A stretch of DNA of 22,863 nucleotides from a virus, in IMG/VR virus record IMGVR_UViG_3300013115_000139, positions 1 through 22,863 of that record. One strand, 5' to 3'. The position numbers and the translations under genes were made by a program. The notes below the pieces were generated by a model. It made no database searches. It saw only the letters and a program-made list of their open reading frames with translations, and was not told the origin of the DNA. How positions within the stretch are numbered: position 1 is the stretch's first letter; each line of letters starts with the position of its first letter. This document shows, one piece after another, positions 14,563-20,493 of the stretch.

Positions 14563-15312
14563 TTAGTTTCTTTTTTCTGGATTATCCAGAGATTCAATAA
14601 ATTCGTTCAATTTTTTCTGTGTGACTGGTCCGAGTATTCCATCGGTGTATAAATTATTTTTTCTTTGAAATCGAGTGACCACCAATGCCGTTGACGGACC
14701 ATAGAATCCATCAACAAATAGATAGTCTCTGATAGACCCTTTCGGTGTGGCTTCTGAAATCCAAGTATTTAATTTAAGTTGAATTCCTCGCACATCATCC
14801 CCGGTCGCAAACACATCGTAAACGTGTGCGCTGCTCTTCTTGGATGATGGATGATAATTTGCTCCTGCATTAAACTTTCCATATTCATTGAGATTCAAAA
14901 TTCGTTTATAATCAAACACCGGACAAAGTTTACTCGAAACTTCTCGGTGCCCGCGAAAGGTAAGTTTCAAATCCCCATAGGCATCATTGATTTGCTTACA
15001 TAAAAGAATCAATGCTTTATATTGGTCTTCTGTAAAATCTTCTTCATTCAGACCATGCAGACAAATTGCAATCGACCCGCGATTATATCCCTTCTGGGCG
15101 GCTGGAACCTTTTCTAAATCTCTACCCGATTGAATGGTTCCGTCCGTGCGAATGAAATAATGATACCCAATGTCGGACCATCCCTTTTCGGTATGCCATC
15201 GTCGAATTACTTGAACATGGTCATGGAACGGGCTATTACTCGCAGAGCAATGTAAGAAAACTGTGTTCACATATCTTTCTGGCATGACAAACTTAAAATG
15301 GTCATTTGCCAT
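14563..15312 (-). CDS. Endolysin: N-acetylmuramoyl-L-alanine amidase with peptidoglycan-binding domain
   Basis: The enzyme cuts the amide bond between muramic acid and L-Ala in peptidoglycan to lyse the host. The 249-residue protein has an N-terminal Amidase_2 domain with FLHCSAS (zinc His21), DIGYHYFI (Tyr50), GHRE (His122) and SSKLCP (Lys128, Cys130). These are the zinc and catalytic residues known from T7 lysozyme. A C-terminal peptidoglycan-binding module follows (about 170-245, VDGFYGPSTALVVTRFQ and TDGILGPVTQKKL). The start at 15312 is chosen for AAAGGA five bases upstream and overlap with the small gene before it. A longer frame to 15420 lacks support. No signal peptide is visible, so release should depend on a holin. 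Confidence 0.93.
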   Translation of the reverse strand: MANDHFKFVMPERYVNTVFLHCSASNSPFHDHVQVIRRWHTEKGWSDIGYHYFIRTDGTIQSGRDLEKVPAAQKGYNRGSIAICLHGLNEEDFTEDQYKALILLCKQINDAYGDLKLTFRGHREVSSKLCPVFDYKRILNLNEYGKFNAGANYHPSSKKSSAHVYDVFATGDDVRGIQLKLNTWISEATPKGSIRDYLFVDGFYGPSTALVVTRFQRKNNLYTDGILGPVTQKKLNEFIESLDNPEKRN

Positions 15313-15475
15313 TCGTATTCCTTTCGAGTTCTTTTCTATCGGAGCATTCTGAACAAGCGTATAATGCTTCGGCCAAAACACGGTCATACCCAACATCGAG
15401 AGCAATTCTTTTAACTTCATCTACATCCTCTTCACAAAAATCACAAACAAATCGACGTTCGTTAACTTCTTTCAT
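15302..15475 (-). CDS. Small CxxC...CxxC (zinc-ribbon-like) protein
   Basis: The 57-residue protein has FVCDFCEEDV near the start and ACSECSDRKE near the end, i.e. two CxxC pairs about 26 residues apart, which suggests a single zinc site. AGGGGAA lies a few bases before the ATG at 15475. The 3' end overlaps the amidase start by 11 bases, so the two are probably co-translated. It is the first gene after the strong terminator at 15499-15518. No named family was recognised; candidates include a small regulator or a host-protein binder, but nothing in the sequence decides. Confidence 0.68.
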   Translation of the reverse strand: MKEVNERRFVCDFCEEDVDEVKRIALDVGYDRVLAEALYACSECSDRKELERNTNGK

Positions 15476-15490
15476 ACATTCCCCTGATGC

Positions 15491-15518
15491 ACAAAAACGG
15501 GGGAGGTTTCCCTCCCCC
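15491..15518 (-). terminator. Rho-independent terminator after hsp20
   Basis: On the minus strand an 8-bp perfect stem (GGGGGAGG with CCTCCCCC) closes a GAAA tetraloop and is followed by GTTTTTG. It lies 17 bases after the hsp20 stop and just before the small zinc-ribbon-like gene. The GC-rich stem, GNRA loop and T-run make this the clearest terminator in the window. Confidence 0.9.
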
Positions 15519-15535
15519 TTGTGGGTTCTTGCTAT

Positions 15536-16015
15536 TTATTCATTCAACGGCTGGGGATCGCTCGTATACCCATTGTTGATATGAATCTGTCTCGGTTGCT
15601 TCTCCTTCGGGATTTCATTCACCAAATTAACAATAAGAAGCCCATTTACAAAAGAGGCTTCTGTTACCTTAATTGTTGGACTGAGTGTCCATGAACGCTT
15701 GAAATTGCGGGCTGCAATTCCTTGGTGAACATACACAGCAGAATCGGCGCTATGATCCTTCAAGGATTCGACAGTAAGAACGTCTTCCTTCACCGTAACC
15801 TCAATTTCCTCTTCTCCAAACCCAGCCAAGGCAATTTCAATAGCAAAGTTATTGGAATCGCCACTCCTTACAATATTGTATGGGGGATATGAAGTTGCCT
15901 GTGCCGTTCCTGCTCCCGACGAAACTAGACGATCAAAAAGTTGATCGAATCCCAAAAGAAATGGGTCGCTCCGTAGTTGGTCGAATAGTGCGGGTGTCCT
16001 TGTTGATACTACCAT
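15536..16015 (-). CDS. hsp20: Small heat shock protein (Hsp20/IbpA family)
   Basis: This is an ATP-independent chaperone that binds unfolding proteins. The 159-residue protein has the IbpA-like N-terminus (DPFLLGFDQLFDRL, then YPPYNIVRSGD). The alpha-crystallin domain follows, with FAIEIALAGFGEEEIEVTV, a GIAARNFKRSWTL segment and the FVNGLLIVNLVNEIP strand before the C-terminal extension. The C-terminal extension has QPRQIHIN where an IxI-type motif is expected. Hsp20 genes are common in T4-like marine phages and are thought to aid capsid assembly or host stress control. AAGGAG precedes the ATG. It has its own downstream terminator, and 76 bases without a gene lie upstream, so it may be its own transcription unit. 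Confidence 0.94.
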   Translation of the reverse strand: MVVSTRTPALFDQLRSDPFLLGFDQLFDRLVSSGAGTAQATSYPPYNIVRSGDSNNFAIEIALAGFGEEEIEVTVKEDVLTVESLKDHSADSAVYVHQGIAARNFKRSWTLSPTIKVTEASFVNGLLIVNLVNEIPKEKQPRQIHINNGYTSDPQPLNE

Positions 16016-16050
16016 ATTAATTTCTCCTTAATTATAAGCAAGATTGCTTT

Positions 16051-16058
16051 TATTTAAA
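16051..16058 (-). promoter_or_regulatory. Possible late promoter of hsp20 (TTTAAATA)
   Basis: TTTAAATA on the minus strand differs from the T4 late consensus TATAAATA at one position and lies 35 bases before the hsp20 ATG in a short non-coding gap. A small inverted repeat (AAGCAA-TC-TTGCTT) and the ribosome-binding site AAGGAG follow. Spacing fits a late promoter, but one mismatch in an AT-rich region is weak evidence. Confidence 0.35.
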
Positions 16059-16091
16059 CTGGCCCGACCATCGGCACCAATCTAAAACTTT

Positions 16092-16529
16092 TTATTTCTT
16101 ATTTCCAATATTATACTTGGCAACGAGTTCCCAATCAGACTTGTCTTTGTGGGCAATTATTTTAATCTGCCCCAAAGGAACAACAGGCTCGGCTGTCTTC
16201 TTTGCGTCTACCAATGTTAATAATCCCCATTCGGCTAATAGATTTACAATTGCATTTCTTCGACCCAAATCATTATCGCTAAAGTTTGTCGGTTTCCCAT
16301 CCAGGGCAAACAACTCTTTGAAATGCACAATGTAATACTTGCTTCGCTTGTGAAGAATGTGACATGATTGATATAGGGTGCGGTCCTTGCGACTCGCGAT
16401 ACCAATCCGAGTGAGTGTTTCTCGTATCTTCAAGAAATCTTCATCATCATTCAATTCAATCTCTGCAAGACTATCCAAATCTACTGGAACTACTTTACGC
16501 TGGTCTGTTTCCTCGCTTTGATTTGCCAT
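16092..16529 (-). CDS. regA: RegA translational repressor
   Basis: RegA binds the initiation region of early T4 mRNAs (including 44, 45 and its own) and blocks their translation. The 145-residue protein closely follows T4 RegA: EDFLKIRETLTRIGIASRKD, then TLYQSCHILHKRSKYYIVHF, then LLAEWGLLTLV and the C-terminal WELVAKYNIGNKK. It carries about 20 extra N-terminal residues compared with T4 (122). GAGGTGG lies about 8 bases before the ATG. The start lies 35 bases inside the gp62 gene, keeping the T4 order 62-regA-43 with hsp20 and the lysis genes inserted before 43. Confidence 0.95.
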   Translation of the reverse strand: MANQSEETDQRKVVPVDLDSLAEIELNDDEDFLKIRETLTRIGIASRKDRTLYQSCHILHKRSKYYIVHFKELFALDGKPTNFSDNDLGRRNAIVNLLAEWGLLTLVDAKKTAEPVVPLGQIKIIAHKDKSDWELVAKYNIGNKK

Positions 16530-16911
16530 GTGTCAATCCACCTCTTTCCAATCGTTTATGAATAAGAGATAGTTGGTCACCTGTAAGAACTTTTACAATT
16601 TCATTGGCTTTGCTATAGCTACAATTGTAATACTCTTTTATTGCATCAATGTCCTCATTCTTCTCAGGCTTCAACCATCTCGAAAAGCGTTTCTTGGCTC
16701 GTACACTATTTATAAGATATTCAAATTGAAGTCGGTGGTCTGCGTGTCCCCGCAGGTTAATTTCATTTGCGTGCAATACCGTATCTGGAAAATATGAAAG
16801 AGTTCGATTGACAACGAACGGAACATATTCCCGTTCGGCCATCGAATCCTCTTCCATTATATTTTCCTTTGTAATATTAATCGCTCTCAGATAATCACTT
16901 AAATTTGCCAT
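16495..16911 (-). CDS. 62: Clamp loader small subunit (T4 gp62-like)
   Basis: gp62 forms the clamp-loader complex with the gp44 ATPase and loads the gp45 clamp. The 138-residue protein has a conserved N-terminal block REYVPFVVNRTLSYFPDT and the central LQFEYLINSVRAKKRFSRW. The helical C-terminal block is AIKEYYNCSYSKANEIVKVL. It is shorter than T4 gp62 (187) but similar, as I recall, to the versions in cyanophages. AAGGAAA precedes the ATG. Location directly before regA and after the 44 region supports the call. The 3' end overlaps regA by 35 bases. Confidence 0.9.
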   Translation of the reverse strand: MANLSDYLRAINITKENIMEEDSMAEREYVPFVVNRTLSYFPDTVLHANEINLRGHADHRLQFEYLINSVRAKKRFSRWLKPEKNEDIDAIKEYYNCSYSKANEIVKVLTGDQLSLIHKRLERGGLTHGKSKRGNRPA

Positions 16912-16914
16912 ATA

Positions 16915-17304
16915 CTATTTCCTTACAATCACATGAGTAGAAACAACTTTACCGGCAAAAAACTCTTTTGCAAATTGAATTGCCTTATACTGGTCAAAGT
17001 CCTTACAAGTAAAGATGTTCAGATAGACTGCTTTCAAATCTGTGAGTGTATGAATAGTGAAATTGGATGTGCTAATAAACTGCACCGCCGAGATTCCATT
17101 CAGATGTGGAATGTCCTTCCACTCTGGAGGACACTCGTCCATCGTCCACCAATAACGTTTGCACAATTCCATATCTGTAAGGTCGGCCAATTCAACAAAA
17201 AACTTATCCAGAGAAAACTTATTGAATTTCTCTACATCGCAATTATGCAAATCAAGGATTAGTTCTTTTCCGTAAGGCTTATCATTCGTCAATGTCTTCG
17301 TCAT
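16915..17304 (-). CDS. speD: S-adenosylmethionine decarboxylase proenzyme (SpeD-like)
   Basis: The enzyme makes decarboxylated AdoMet, the aminopropyl donor for spermidine, using a pyruvoyl group formed by self-cleavage. The 129-residue protein has an N-terminal YGKELILDLHNCD strand, then ISTSNFTIHTL with Ser80 (pyruvoyl-forming position) and His85, and NIFTCKDFDQYKA with Cys100. These match the Ser, His and Cys of bacterial class 1b SpeD. The residue before the Ser is Thr rather than the usual Glu, which could affect processing. Phage speD genes are known in cyanophages. It sits between gp62 and a membrane-protein gene, overlapping the latter by 23 bases. GGGAG lies 9 bases before the ATG. 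Confidence 0.87.
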   Translation of the reverse strand: MTKTLTNDKPYGKELILDLHNCDVEKFNKFSLDKFFVELADLTDMELCKRYWWTMDECPPEWKDIPHLNGISAVQFISTSNFTIHTLTDLKAVYLNIFTCKDFDQYKAIQFAKEFFAGKVVSTHVIVRK

Positions 17305-17563
17305 ATTCTGATACTCCCATTATTTTATTTACTTTTTCTTCTGCCTCTTTCATGTTAAGCCGGGCCGCCTGCATATTTGCAATCATGGATTCTATCTCTT
17401 TCCGTTTCAGTTGAAAAGAAATAAAATCCGCATCTTGTTTTTCAATGCGTTCGTCTACATTGTCATGTGGTAGCCTGTCAAGTGCCAACTTGACAAGCAC
17501 GGTAAGAACAAACGCACCAATCGTCCACACGACTATTCCAATTATGATTGTTGTCCACGGCAT
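17282..17563 (-). CDS. Membrane-anchored coiled-coil protein, unknown
   Basis: The 93-residue protein has an N-terminal membrane segment (about residues 5-27, TTIIIGIVVWTIGAFVLTVL). A charged helical region follows with heptad-like spacing (RKEIESMIANMQAARLNMKE), and the tail is acidic (YDEDIDE). GAGGAAAGAG precedes the ATG, and the gene starts one base after the stop of the DUF4406-like gene. The shape (one anchor plus coiled coil) resembles i-spanins and other small phage membrane proteins, but no overlapping lipoprotein gene is seen; the downstream neighbour is speD. No family was recognised. Confidence 0.78.
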   Translation of the reverse strand: MPWTTIIIGIVVWTIGAFVLTVLVKLALDRLPHDNVDERIEKQDADFISFQLKRKEIESMIANMQAARLNMKEAEEKVNKIMGVSEYDEDIDE

Positions 17564-17920
17564 TTACTCTTTCCTCGGCGGAACTTCTGTCAGAATTTCT
17601 ATTCCGTTCTTTGCTGCAAACGTATGCTCGACTATTGTTCCCTTTCCTTTTTGCCATCCGGGGCAAAAGAAAATTGCATCACATCTTTCGATGATTGCCA
17701 AATCGGAATCAAGGGTATCCTGATATGTAATAATACCATCTTCGTAGGCCCATTCGTCGTTCTCAATCGGACAAATGACTGCATACCCTCGCTTCATAAA
17801 TTTAATGGCATAATATCGCATGACATTGCGATTCTTCCACTTCTCTTCTTCGCTTAGTGTGTTTCCATCACTAAACCGTCCTGCAATATATATAACAGGC
17901 TTTAGGTTATTCTTTCCCAT
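17564..17920 (-). CDS. DUF4406-like (nucleoside deoxyribosyltransferase-like) protein
   Basis: The 118-residue protein begins MGKNNLKPVIYIAGRFSDG, with the YIAGR signature near its N-terminus. GYAVICPIEND follows, and then a C-terminal half with DLAIIERCDAIFFCPGW, GKGT and a conserved Glu (IVEHTFAAKNGI). This matches the Rossmann-like fold shared by DUF4406 and nucleoside 2-deoxyribosyltransferases, where the Glu is the nucleophile. A role in nucleotide or base metabolism is plausible but the substrate is unknown. The start at 17920 lies inside the end of the preceding gene, with GGAG 12 bases upstream. A longer frame to 18037 only adds out-of-frame translation of that neighbour. Confidence 0.8.
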   Translation of the reverse strand: MGKNNLKPVIYIAGRFSDGNTLSEEEKWKNRNVMRYYAIKFMKRGYAVICPIENDEWAYEDGIITYQDTLDSDLAIIERCDAIFFCPGWQKGKGTIVEHTFAAKNGIEILTEVPPRKE

Positions 17921-18251
17921 CTTGATACACATCTCCATTCTGTTCACATTTCTCATCTTCATACGGAGCAATCTGCCTCCGATAAAGTTCTTGCTTGGCG
18001 CATTCCAGCACACCAATGGCAGAATTGTATTTTTCATAATTTGGGTTCTCTCCCAAATACCAAACCACCATCCTTGTAATAATATAATTTAACGTGCCCG
18101 GTTTGCATGGCCAGTCTTCTTTTCCTACACAGAAACTCTCGCATAGATTGTCCAACTTATTGAAAAAGTCATCCAGACCACTATAGTAATACTGGCCATC
18201 CGTCCCACTACCGTCAATCAGTTCTCTGTCTTCCTTTTTAATATACGGCAT
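17907..18251 (-). CDS. DUF6899-like conserved phage protein
   Basis: The 114-residue protein has the pattern MPYIKKEDRELID, then GTLNYIITRMVVWYL, and a C-terminal block AIGVLECAKQELYRRQIAPYEDEK followed by NGDV. I recall this set of blocks as a widespread phage family (DUF6899) of unknown function. The central and C-terminal parts are helical. The last 14 bases overlap the DUF4406-like gene, and it starts one base after the gp44 stop. GGAG lies 10 bases before the ATG. There is no membrane segment. It is often a neighbour of nucleotide-metabolism genes in phages, which agrees with its position here. Confidence 0.85.
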   Translation of the reverse strand: MPYIKKEDRELIDGSGTDGQYYYSGLDDFFNKLDNLCESFCVGKEDWPCKPGTLNYIITRMVVWYLGENPNYEKYNSAIGVLECAKQELYRRQIAPYEDEKCEQNGDVYQDGKE

Positions 18252-18252
18252 T

Positions 18253-19203
18253 TTACTTGTACTCCAATTCTACCATCAGTTCCGCAAGACACGCAACCAA
18301 GTTCAATTCCAAGTCGGCAACAAACGCAGACTTGTATTGATAATCTGCAATCTTGATTGCTGCCTCTGGAATGCTTTGCGGTTTCACATGACCATACAAC
18401 CCATCAAAAATCATACGATAGATACGCGCAGGGTCATCATCCAGATTCTCTACCACCCACTTTCTCATGCCCTTGAAGTCCTTTGTCTTCAAATGCCCCA
18501 TGAGCTTCTTTACCGACTGCTCGGTGATAGTCGTGAGAATCCCGGCATCAATCTCACCCGAAACTGAATACCTTTGCAGTTCATTGAGAACTCTTCGGAA
18601 GTCAGGAAAGTATTTTTGAATCAGTTCGACAATAACCTTTTCATTATACTTTACGTTTTCCTTTTCGAGAATTTCAATAACTCGCTTCATCAGGCCCATT
18701 GCCAACTTCGGGCTTTCCTTCTTTGCAAACCGAAAATCAATTACACTACACCGAGAATGAATCGGTTCGATAATACGATTTCTGAAATTGCAAGTGAAGA
18801 TGAATCCACAGTTCTTTGAGAATTCTTCGATGAACCCACGAAGGGCCGGCTGCGTTGATTGGGGATTGAGATAGTCAGCTTCGTCAAGGATGACGATCTT
18901 GCGTTTTCCAGTAGAAGTTATGGAAACGGCTGACGCGAACGAACGAATGTCGTTTCGCAGAGTGTCGATGTTTCCACTCTCACTTCCATTGATTAGAATA
19001 TAATCAACACCCATCTGCTCACAGAGGGCCCGGGCAACCGTGGTTTTTCCCACACCAGCAGTTCCGCACAGAAGTAGATTAGGAACATCACCTTGCTTGA
19101 CGAAATCAAGAAAGGTTTCTTTCAAGTTCTTTGGGAGAATGCATTCTTCAATTGTATGCGGTCGATACAACTGACTCCAAATAAAATCATCACGAAGTTT
19201 CAT
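18253..19203 (-). CDS. 44: Clamp loader large subunit, AAA+ ATPase (T4 gp44-like)
   Basis: gp44 hydrolyses ATP to open and load the gp45 sliding clamp. The 316-residue protein has WSQLYRPHTIEECILP at the N-terminus and Walker A GTAGVGKT (47-54). Walker B is VILDEADYL (DEAD at 107-110), and IHSRCSVIDF carries the SRC arginine finger (150-152). A helical collar domain follows. The length equals T4 gp44 (319) closely. GAGG lies about 10 bases before the ATG. The gene is preceded by a 179-base non-coding leader with a strong hairpin and a late-promoter-like box, then by the porin gene rather than gp45, its usual direct neighbour. Confidence 0.95.
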   Translation of the reverse strand: MKLRDDFIWSQLYRPHTIEECILPKNLKETFLDFVKQGDVPNLLLCGTAGVGKTTVARALCEQMGVDYILINGSESGNIDTLRNDIRSFASAVSITSTGKRKIVILDEADYLNPQSTQPALRGFIEEFSKNCGFIFTCNFRNRIIEPIHSRCSVIDFRFAKKESPKLAMGLMKRVIEILEKENVKYNEKVIVELIQKYFPDFRRVLNELQRYSVSGEIDAGILTTITEQSVKKLMGHLKTKDFKGMRKWVVENLDDDPARIYRMIFDGLYGHVKPQSIPEAAIKIADYQYKSAFVADLELNLVACLAELMVELEYK

Positions 19204-19237
19204 TTTATATTTGCCTCATTATCATTATGTATATGCC

Positions 19238-19292
19238 GAACCTCATCGACCCACCGTGCCACAAAGGACAGCGATGGGTCGAGAGGGGGTTC
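19238..19292 (-). ncRNA. Long hairpin in the gp44 leader
   Basis: In the gap between porin and gp44 the minus-strand RNA can form about 15 base pairs. CGACCCA and TGGGTCG form the core of an uninterrupted 8-bp inner stem, then four pairs past one bulged base, then GAAC/GTTC-type closing pairs across a three-base bulge, with a 21-base loop. No T-run follows the stem, so it does not look like a terminator. It ends 34 bases before the gp44 ATG, where it could control translation or mRNA stability. It is seen directly; the function is unknown. Confidence 0.5.
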
Positions 19293-19322
19293 AGCGTCGT
19301 TTTCACCACATTACTATAAAAC

Positions 19323-19330
19323 TATTTATA
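19323..19330 (-). promoter_or_regulatory. Possible late promoter upstream of gp44 (TATAAATA)
   Basis: A second exact TATAAATA on the minus strand lies in the non-coding gap after the porin gene, 119 bases before the gp44 ATG. Transcription from it would include the hairpin leader at 19238-19292. In T4 the clamp and clamp-loader genes are read from early, middle and late promoters, so late expression is credible. The rest of this 179-base gap holds a T-rich stretch near the porin stop and no small ORF that I can support. Confidence 0.5.
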
Positions 19331-19382
19331 ACGCTTTTCCTACTTTCCCGAAGGATTTTTTTCAGTCACACTAACTTTTTCA

Positions 19383-20414
19383 TTAAAACACTACTTGAAC
19401 TCCCACAATTGCACCATCATTGCTTGGCCCACGCGCAGCATCTTCGTTGAAATACTGAACGGTAACCTTTGAACCTGCAAAATCAGCCAAGTTGAAGTTT
19501 GCACCCACATCAAACCGCTCGGTATCACCCGAACGATATTCATCATAATCAAAACTCTGATAAAGGAAGAAGGGTTCAAATCCAACATTCAATGATGCAA
19601 CCTTATGGACGTTTGCCAATGCAATTGAAGCACCTGCCGAAAAACCAGTTCCGGCATTGCGTCCAGAACCTTGATAATAACGGGCACCATCAAGGTCATA
19701 GTCTGCAAACGAAGCAGTAAGAGAAACTGTTCCAGGGTCAACTGTAGTGGTATAGAGTGCATCAACCCCAACCCCGAAAAAGTCCTTGTTGCCACGAAAG
19801 GCATCGTTCTGGGATTGAATGTTAATTCCCAAAGCCAAGCCTTCCAATGCTGCGATTGCAAGATCCACTCGCGCAGCAACCAGAGCATCGCCCCGTCCAC
19901 CGTCGAACAGTCCTACGTTGTATGCAATGCCGACACCTTCGGCTGCATCTGTGGAACCAGAGAGTGCAACTCCGTCACCACGACCGAAGTCCTCTGGGGA
20001 TGCCCACTTGGAAACCACGTTCGTTCCATCCCAAGTAGTCAGACCATAGAGGTTCTCCGATGCATTTCGGTCGGCAGGAATTAGAAACCGTCCAACCTTA
20101 ACGTCTGCAAGATTCTTGTGTAATGAAGTACCAAGTGATGCATCAAGAATGTTCAAATCTGAACCATCATACTGAACAGACGCAAACGCATCAAAACCAC
20201 CCTTCGATGCTGTTGCATTTAGACGAACATTCTCAAGGTCAAAATTGTTTCCATTGTCATCAAAAATTCCTGCGGCGCGTGACTCTGCACCCAATGCCAC
20301 AGCGGTATCTCCGCTGGCGGCTGCTGCATCTTCGGCCGAAACGCTAACTGCGCTCAGACAAAATGCAAGTAATGTAACAAACAAACACTTACTAACGCTG
20401 CTAATACTACTCAT
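19383..20414 (-). CDS. Outer-membrane porin (OprO/OprP-like beta barrel)
   Basis: The 343-residue protein starts with a classical Sec signal peptide: a short n-region ending in Lys, a hydrophobic core CLFVTLLAFCLSAV, and predicted cleavage after SVSA near residue 27. The rest alternates short amphipathic strands and Gly/Asp-rich turns. It includes KVGRFLIPADR, the FGRGDGVALSG segment and YNVGLFDGGRGD, a pattern typical of the phosphate-selective porin O/P group. The C-terminus is VGVQVVF, ending in the aromatic residue needed for BAM-dependent assembly. The frame is intact and AAGGAGAG precedes the ATG by 7 bases. The region appears more GC-rich than the neighbouring genes by eye. Likely roles are nutrient uptake, or altering the cell surface to block superinfection; both are inference. 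Confidence 0.87.
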   Translation of the reverse strand: MSSISSVSKCLFVTLLAFCLSAVSVSAEDAAAASGDTAVALGAESRAAGIFDDNGNNFDLENVRLNATASKGGFDAFASVQYDGSDLNILDASLGTSLHKNLADVKVGRFLIPADRNASENLYGLTTWDGTNVVSKWASPEDFGRGDGVALSGSTDAAEGVGIAYNVGLFDGGRGDALVAARVDLAIAALEGLALGINIQSQNDAFRGNKDFFGVGVDALYTTTVDPGTVSLTASFADYDLDGARYYQGSGRNAGTGFSAGASIALANVHKVASLNVGFEPFFLYQSFDYDEYRSGDTERFDVGANFNLADFAGSKVTVQYFNEDAARGPSNDGAIVGVQVVF

Positions 20415-20435
20415 CTTGTTTCTCTCCTTATACCC

Positions 20436-20470
20436 AATGGGAAGCCCTGGAACTTCCGAGGCTTCCCATT
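20436..20470 (-). repeat. Perfect 11-bp inverted repeat in the porin leader
   Basis: AATGGGAAGCC and GGCTTCCCATT form a perfect 11-bp stem with a 13-base loop in the short gap between clamp and porin. It sits directly before the porin ribosome-binding site (AAGGAGAG) and no T-run follows on either strand. It may uncouple porin translation from the clamp gene, act as an RNA processing or stability element, or be a protein-binding site on DNA. Confidence 0.65.
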
Positions 20471-20493
20471 AGGTCAGATTAAAGGTTATTTAG

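Noticed and set aside
14544-14597. N-terminal extension of the DNA polymerase to 14597
   Set aside because: The extra residues overlap the amidase C-terminus, while the N-terminus from 14543 aligns with T4 gp43.
15313-15420. N-terminal extension of the amidase to 15420
   Set aside because: The extra 36 residues overlap the small CxxC gene in another frame, have no good ribosome-binding site, and are not amidase-like.
16707-16714. Third exact TATAAATA box on the minus strand
   Set aside because: It lies inside the gp62 coding sequence in codons for a conserved LINS segment and is about 180 bases from the next start; probably chance, though read-in to regA cannot be excluded.
17921-18037. N-terminal extension of the DUF4406-like protein
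   Set aside because: It is out-of-frame translation of the conserved end of the DUF6899-like gene; the YIAGR domain begins right after the ATG at 17920.
19204-19382. tRNA or CRISPR-like element in the gp44 leader
   Set aside because: The region folds into one long hairpin but has no cloverleaf arms, CCA-like end or regularly spaced repeats.
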